Assembly (NCBI GenBank): GCA_017458005.1 | Contig: JAFTGH010000019.1 | Location: 1 to 64,000 of the forward strand | Source of the DNA: Prevotella sp. | GTDB taxonomy: Bacteria > Bacteroidota > Bacteroidia > Bacteroidales > Bacteroidaceae | Direction of reading: 5' to 3' | Length of the DNA: 64,000 bases | Shown here: positions 62,153 through 64,000 of the stretch, piece by piece | How the letters are laid out: each line of letters opens with the position of its first letter | How positions within the stretch are numbered: position 1 is the stretch's first letter | The notes under the pieces: generated by a model | Seen by the model: only the letters and a program-made list of their open reading frames with translations | The model's database searches: none | Told to the model about the DNA's origin: nothing | Made by a program: the position numbers and the translations under genes

Positions 62153-62721
62153 ATGAAAGTATTACGTGACAGAATCATGCAAGATGGACGCTGCCTGGAG
62201 GGCGGCATCCTAAAAGTGGATCGTTTCATCAACCATCAGATGGACCCTTATCTGATGAAGCAAATCGCCATTGAGTTTATCCGCCGTTTCGCCAACGAGG
62301 ACATCAACAAGATTATTACGGTAGAGGCATCAGGCATCGCCCCCGCCATCATGCTGGGCTATCTGATGGAGTTGCCCGTGGTCTTCGCCAAGAAGAAAAA
62401 GCCCTCTACCATGAGTGACTTCTACCAGTCGACCGTCCATTCGTTTACCAAGCAACGTGAATATCCGTTGACTGTCAGTCGTGAGTATCTGACGATGACG
62501 ACCGTGTGTTGTTCGTTGACGATTTCCTTGCCTACGGCAATGCGGGACTGGGCATCATCGACCTCTGCGGTCAGGCTGGTGCCACCATCGTCGGCATGGG
62601 CTTTATCATCGAGAAAGGTTTCCAGCATGGAAGGAAAGTGTTGTTGGAGCATGGCATCAAACGCATTGAGTCACTTGCCATTATCGAGTCTTTAGAGAAT
62701 AATGAAATCAAACTGAAATAA
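62153..62721 (+). pseudogene. xpt: Xanthine phosphoribosyltransferase gene with a -1 frameshift
   Basis: The intact protein would have about 189 residues and make XMP from xanthine and PRPP. The first frame encodes [20 protein letters not shown] through [20 protein letters not shown] and [16 protein letters not shown]. After CTG at 62489 one base is missing; the rest of the protein continues in another frame as [37 protein letters not shown] and ends at TAA 62721. The PRPP-binding loop [13 protein letters not shown] lies after the shift, so the product of the first frame alone is inactive. A true mutation, an assembly/read error and rare frameshifting are all possible. The permease gene follows 5 nt later. 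Confidence 0.85.
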
Positions 62722-62726
62722 TCATC

Positions 62727-64000
62727 ATGGAAAATAAGAGTAATCTTTATCAATTGGATGGCAGGGTACCCCTCCTGCAGGCTGTCCCCTTTGGACTGCA
62801 ACACGTGCTTGCCATGTTCGTTGCCAATATCACCCCTATCATCATCCTTGCGAATGTGGTGGGCATCGACCCCACCGTGAGCGCCACCTTGATTCAGAAC
62901 TGTATGATCATCGCTGGTATCGGAACACTCATACAACTCTATCCTATCTGGCGCATCGGTTCCCGTCTGCCTATCGTCATGGGAATCAGTTTCACCTTCC
63001 TTTCCCTTGCCCTTTTCATTGGTTCCACCCAAGGAATGGGCGTACTGATGGGAGCAGTCATCATAGGTGGTATTGTCGAGGGGTTGCTAGGACTCTGTGC
63101 GCACTATTGGCTTAAACTCATCCCCCATATCGTGGCGGCTACCGTCGTGACGGCTATCGGTTTCTCGCTGTTGCCGATCGGTGCCAACTCTTTTGCGGGA
63201 GGACAAGGTGCCGCCGACTTTGGAGCAGCCCATAACTGGATCGTAGGTAGTTTCACCCTCCTCGTTTGTCTGGGTTTCCAGATCTTCGCCAAAGGATTCC
63301 TTCGCTCTCTCTCCGTACTGATCGGCTTGATATTGGGTTATATCCTTGCCATCTGCATGGGGATGGTCGACTTCTCCGGTTTCCAGCAGGTAGGTATTGT
63401 ATCACTACCTAATTTCCTGCCTTTCAAGCCAGAGTTCAACATAGGAGCCATCCTCTCTATCGTCGCCATCTATCTGGTGTCTGCCACTGAGACGATAGGT
63501 GATACCAGTGCGCTCTGCGAGAGTGCGTTGGGTCGCCAGCCACATAAGCGGGAGTTGGGAAATAGTATCACCTGTGACGGCTTTGTAAGCAGTTTCGCAG
63601 GACTCTTCGGATGTACGCCTATCACCTCGTTCAGTCAGAACGTAGGCCTTGCCGCCATGTCTGGCGTTGTCAACCGTTTCGCTATCGCCACAGGAGCCTG
63701 TATCATGATCTTAGGCGGTATCTTCCCCGCTGTCGGATTCCTGCTGACAACCATTCCTCAGGCGGTGTTGGGAGGTTGTACGATCATGATGTTCGGCTCG
63801 ATTATGTTTGCTGGTTTCCGCATGATGGCAAGGTGTGGCTTCAGTGACCGTAACATGATTATCGTGTCCCTCTCGCTGAGTGTCGGATTAGGATTCACAC
63901 AGACCGTCTTCGCAGAGAACTGTGTTGCCGTCGTCTTCATCCTTGCCGTCATTCTCAATTTGGTTTTACCTAAGGACGGTAAGGAGAATCCGGAATTGGC
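62727..64000 (+). CDS. NCS2-family nucleobase permease (probable xanthine/uracil), 3' end outside window
   Basis: At least 424 codons of a polytopic membrane protein of the nucleobase-cation symporter 2 family: PFGLQHVLAMFVANITPIII at the start, ATETIGDTSALCESALG and the signature QNVGLAAMSGV in the later part. The start at 62727 gives MENKSNLYQLDGRVPLLQAV. Placed 5 nt after xpt, it most likely imports xanthine for salvage, like xpt-pbuX in Bacillus; uracil or urate cannot be excluded. It runs off the right edge without a stop. Confidence 0.87.
   Translation, partial: MENKSNLYQLDGRVPLLQAVPFGLQHVLAMFVANITPIIILANVVGIDPTVSATLIQNCMIIAGIGTLIQLYPIWRIGSRLPIVMGISFTFLSLALFIGSTQGMGVLMGAVIIGGIVEGLLGLCAHYWLKLIPHIVAATVVTAIGFSLLPIGANSFAGGQGAADFGAAHNWIVGSFTLLVCLGFQIFAKGFLRSLSVLIGLILGYILAICMGMVDFSGFQQVGIVSLPNFLPFKPEFNIGAILSIVAIYLVSATETIGDTSALCESALGRQPHKRELGNSITCDGFVSSFAGLFGCTPITSFSQNVGLAAMSGVVNRFAIATGACIMILGGIFPAVGFLLTTIPQAVLGGCTIMMFGSIMFAGFRMMARCGFSDRNMIIVSLSLSVGLGFTQTVFAENCVAVVFILAVILNLVLPKDGKENPEL

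Noticed and set aside
1..64000. CRISPR array, rRNA operon, prophage or intact insertion sequence
   Set aside because: No spaced direct repeats of the right length, no rRNA sequence, no transposase or integrase was seen.

Overview
The window is a gene-dense chromosomal segment from a Bacteroidota bacterium, most likely a Prevotellaceae member (Prevotella / Xylanibacter type). The evidence is the repeated Bacteroidota -7 promoter box (TAnnTTTG) in front of many genes with few classical Shine-Dalgarno sites, a type V (fimbrillin) pilus locus with a FimB/Mfa2 anchor and a DUF3575-OmpA protein, a glycine-lipid acyltransferase pair, DUF4292/TPR/EnvC-like genes behind dut, and a small xynA-xynB style xylan locus like the one I recall from rumen Prevotella. 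Identifications rest on reading motifs and family memory, not on database searches.

Layout. 1-11186 (minus): one apparent operon reading leftward, with a DUF3575-OmpA protein, two related large fimbrillin-like lipoproteins, a FimB/Mfa2-type anchor between them, two smaller fimbrillin-like lipoproteins, and a very large secreted protein built on YGGGN-like repeats that runs off the left edge. Its promoter region (11187-11402) carries a G8/C8 tract between a palindrome and the -7 box. 11403-15018 (minus): acyl-CoA ligase, prfB, a 47-residue membrane protein and a CYTH protein, linked by TAATG stop/start overlaps. 15077-24073: an M20 peptidase, then (minus) dut, TPR protein, DUF4292 lipoprotein and EnvC-like protein; dgt; and the glsA/glsB-like lipid acyltransferases. 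24074-24746 is non-coding, with a 34-nt inverted repeat around an AT-rich core and an MraZ operator. 24747-40135 (plus): a complete dcw division/cell-wall cluster, mraZ-rsmH-ftsL-ftsI-murE-mraY-murD-ftsW-murG-murC-ftsQ-ftsA-ftsZ. 40146-44156: recO (minus), tRNA-Glu, a structured leader, rpsT, gyrB and a HAD phosphatase with no usual start codon.

44165-50566 is a xylan-use locus: secreted GH10 xylanase, cytoplasmic GH43 enzyme and an ECF sigma factor in one minus-strand run, a divergent SGNH esterase, and a convergent GPH-type sugar:cation symporter. The scheme it suggests is that exported xylanase and esterase trim acetylated xylan, the symporter imports short products, and the GH43 enzyme finishes them inside. 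50567-51200 is a repeat-rich non-coding gap. 51201-54485 (minus) is dapB-lepB-lepB'-wbqC, where the second signal peptidase homologue has lost both catalytic residues. 54558-59630 (minus) is a Na/Pi cotransporter followed by an Oar-like TonB-dependent receptor. 59717-64000 holds a TGS-uridine kinase-like protein, a Sir2 deacylase, a frameshifted xanthine phosphoribosyltransferase gene and a nucleobase permease cut by the right edge.

Most promising for follow-up are the fimbrial operon with its possible phase-variable promoter and YGGGN-repeat product, the catalytically dead signal peptidase homologue, the ECF sigma factor coupled to xylanolytic genes, the ATA-start phosphatase downstream of gyrB, the xpt frameshift, and the two unexplained repeat-rich intergenic regions.
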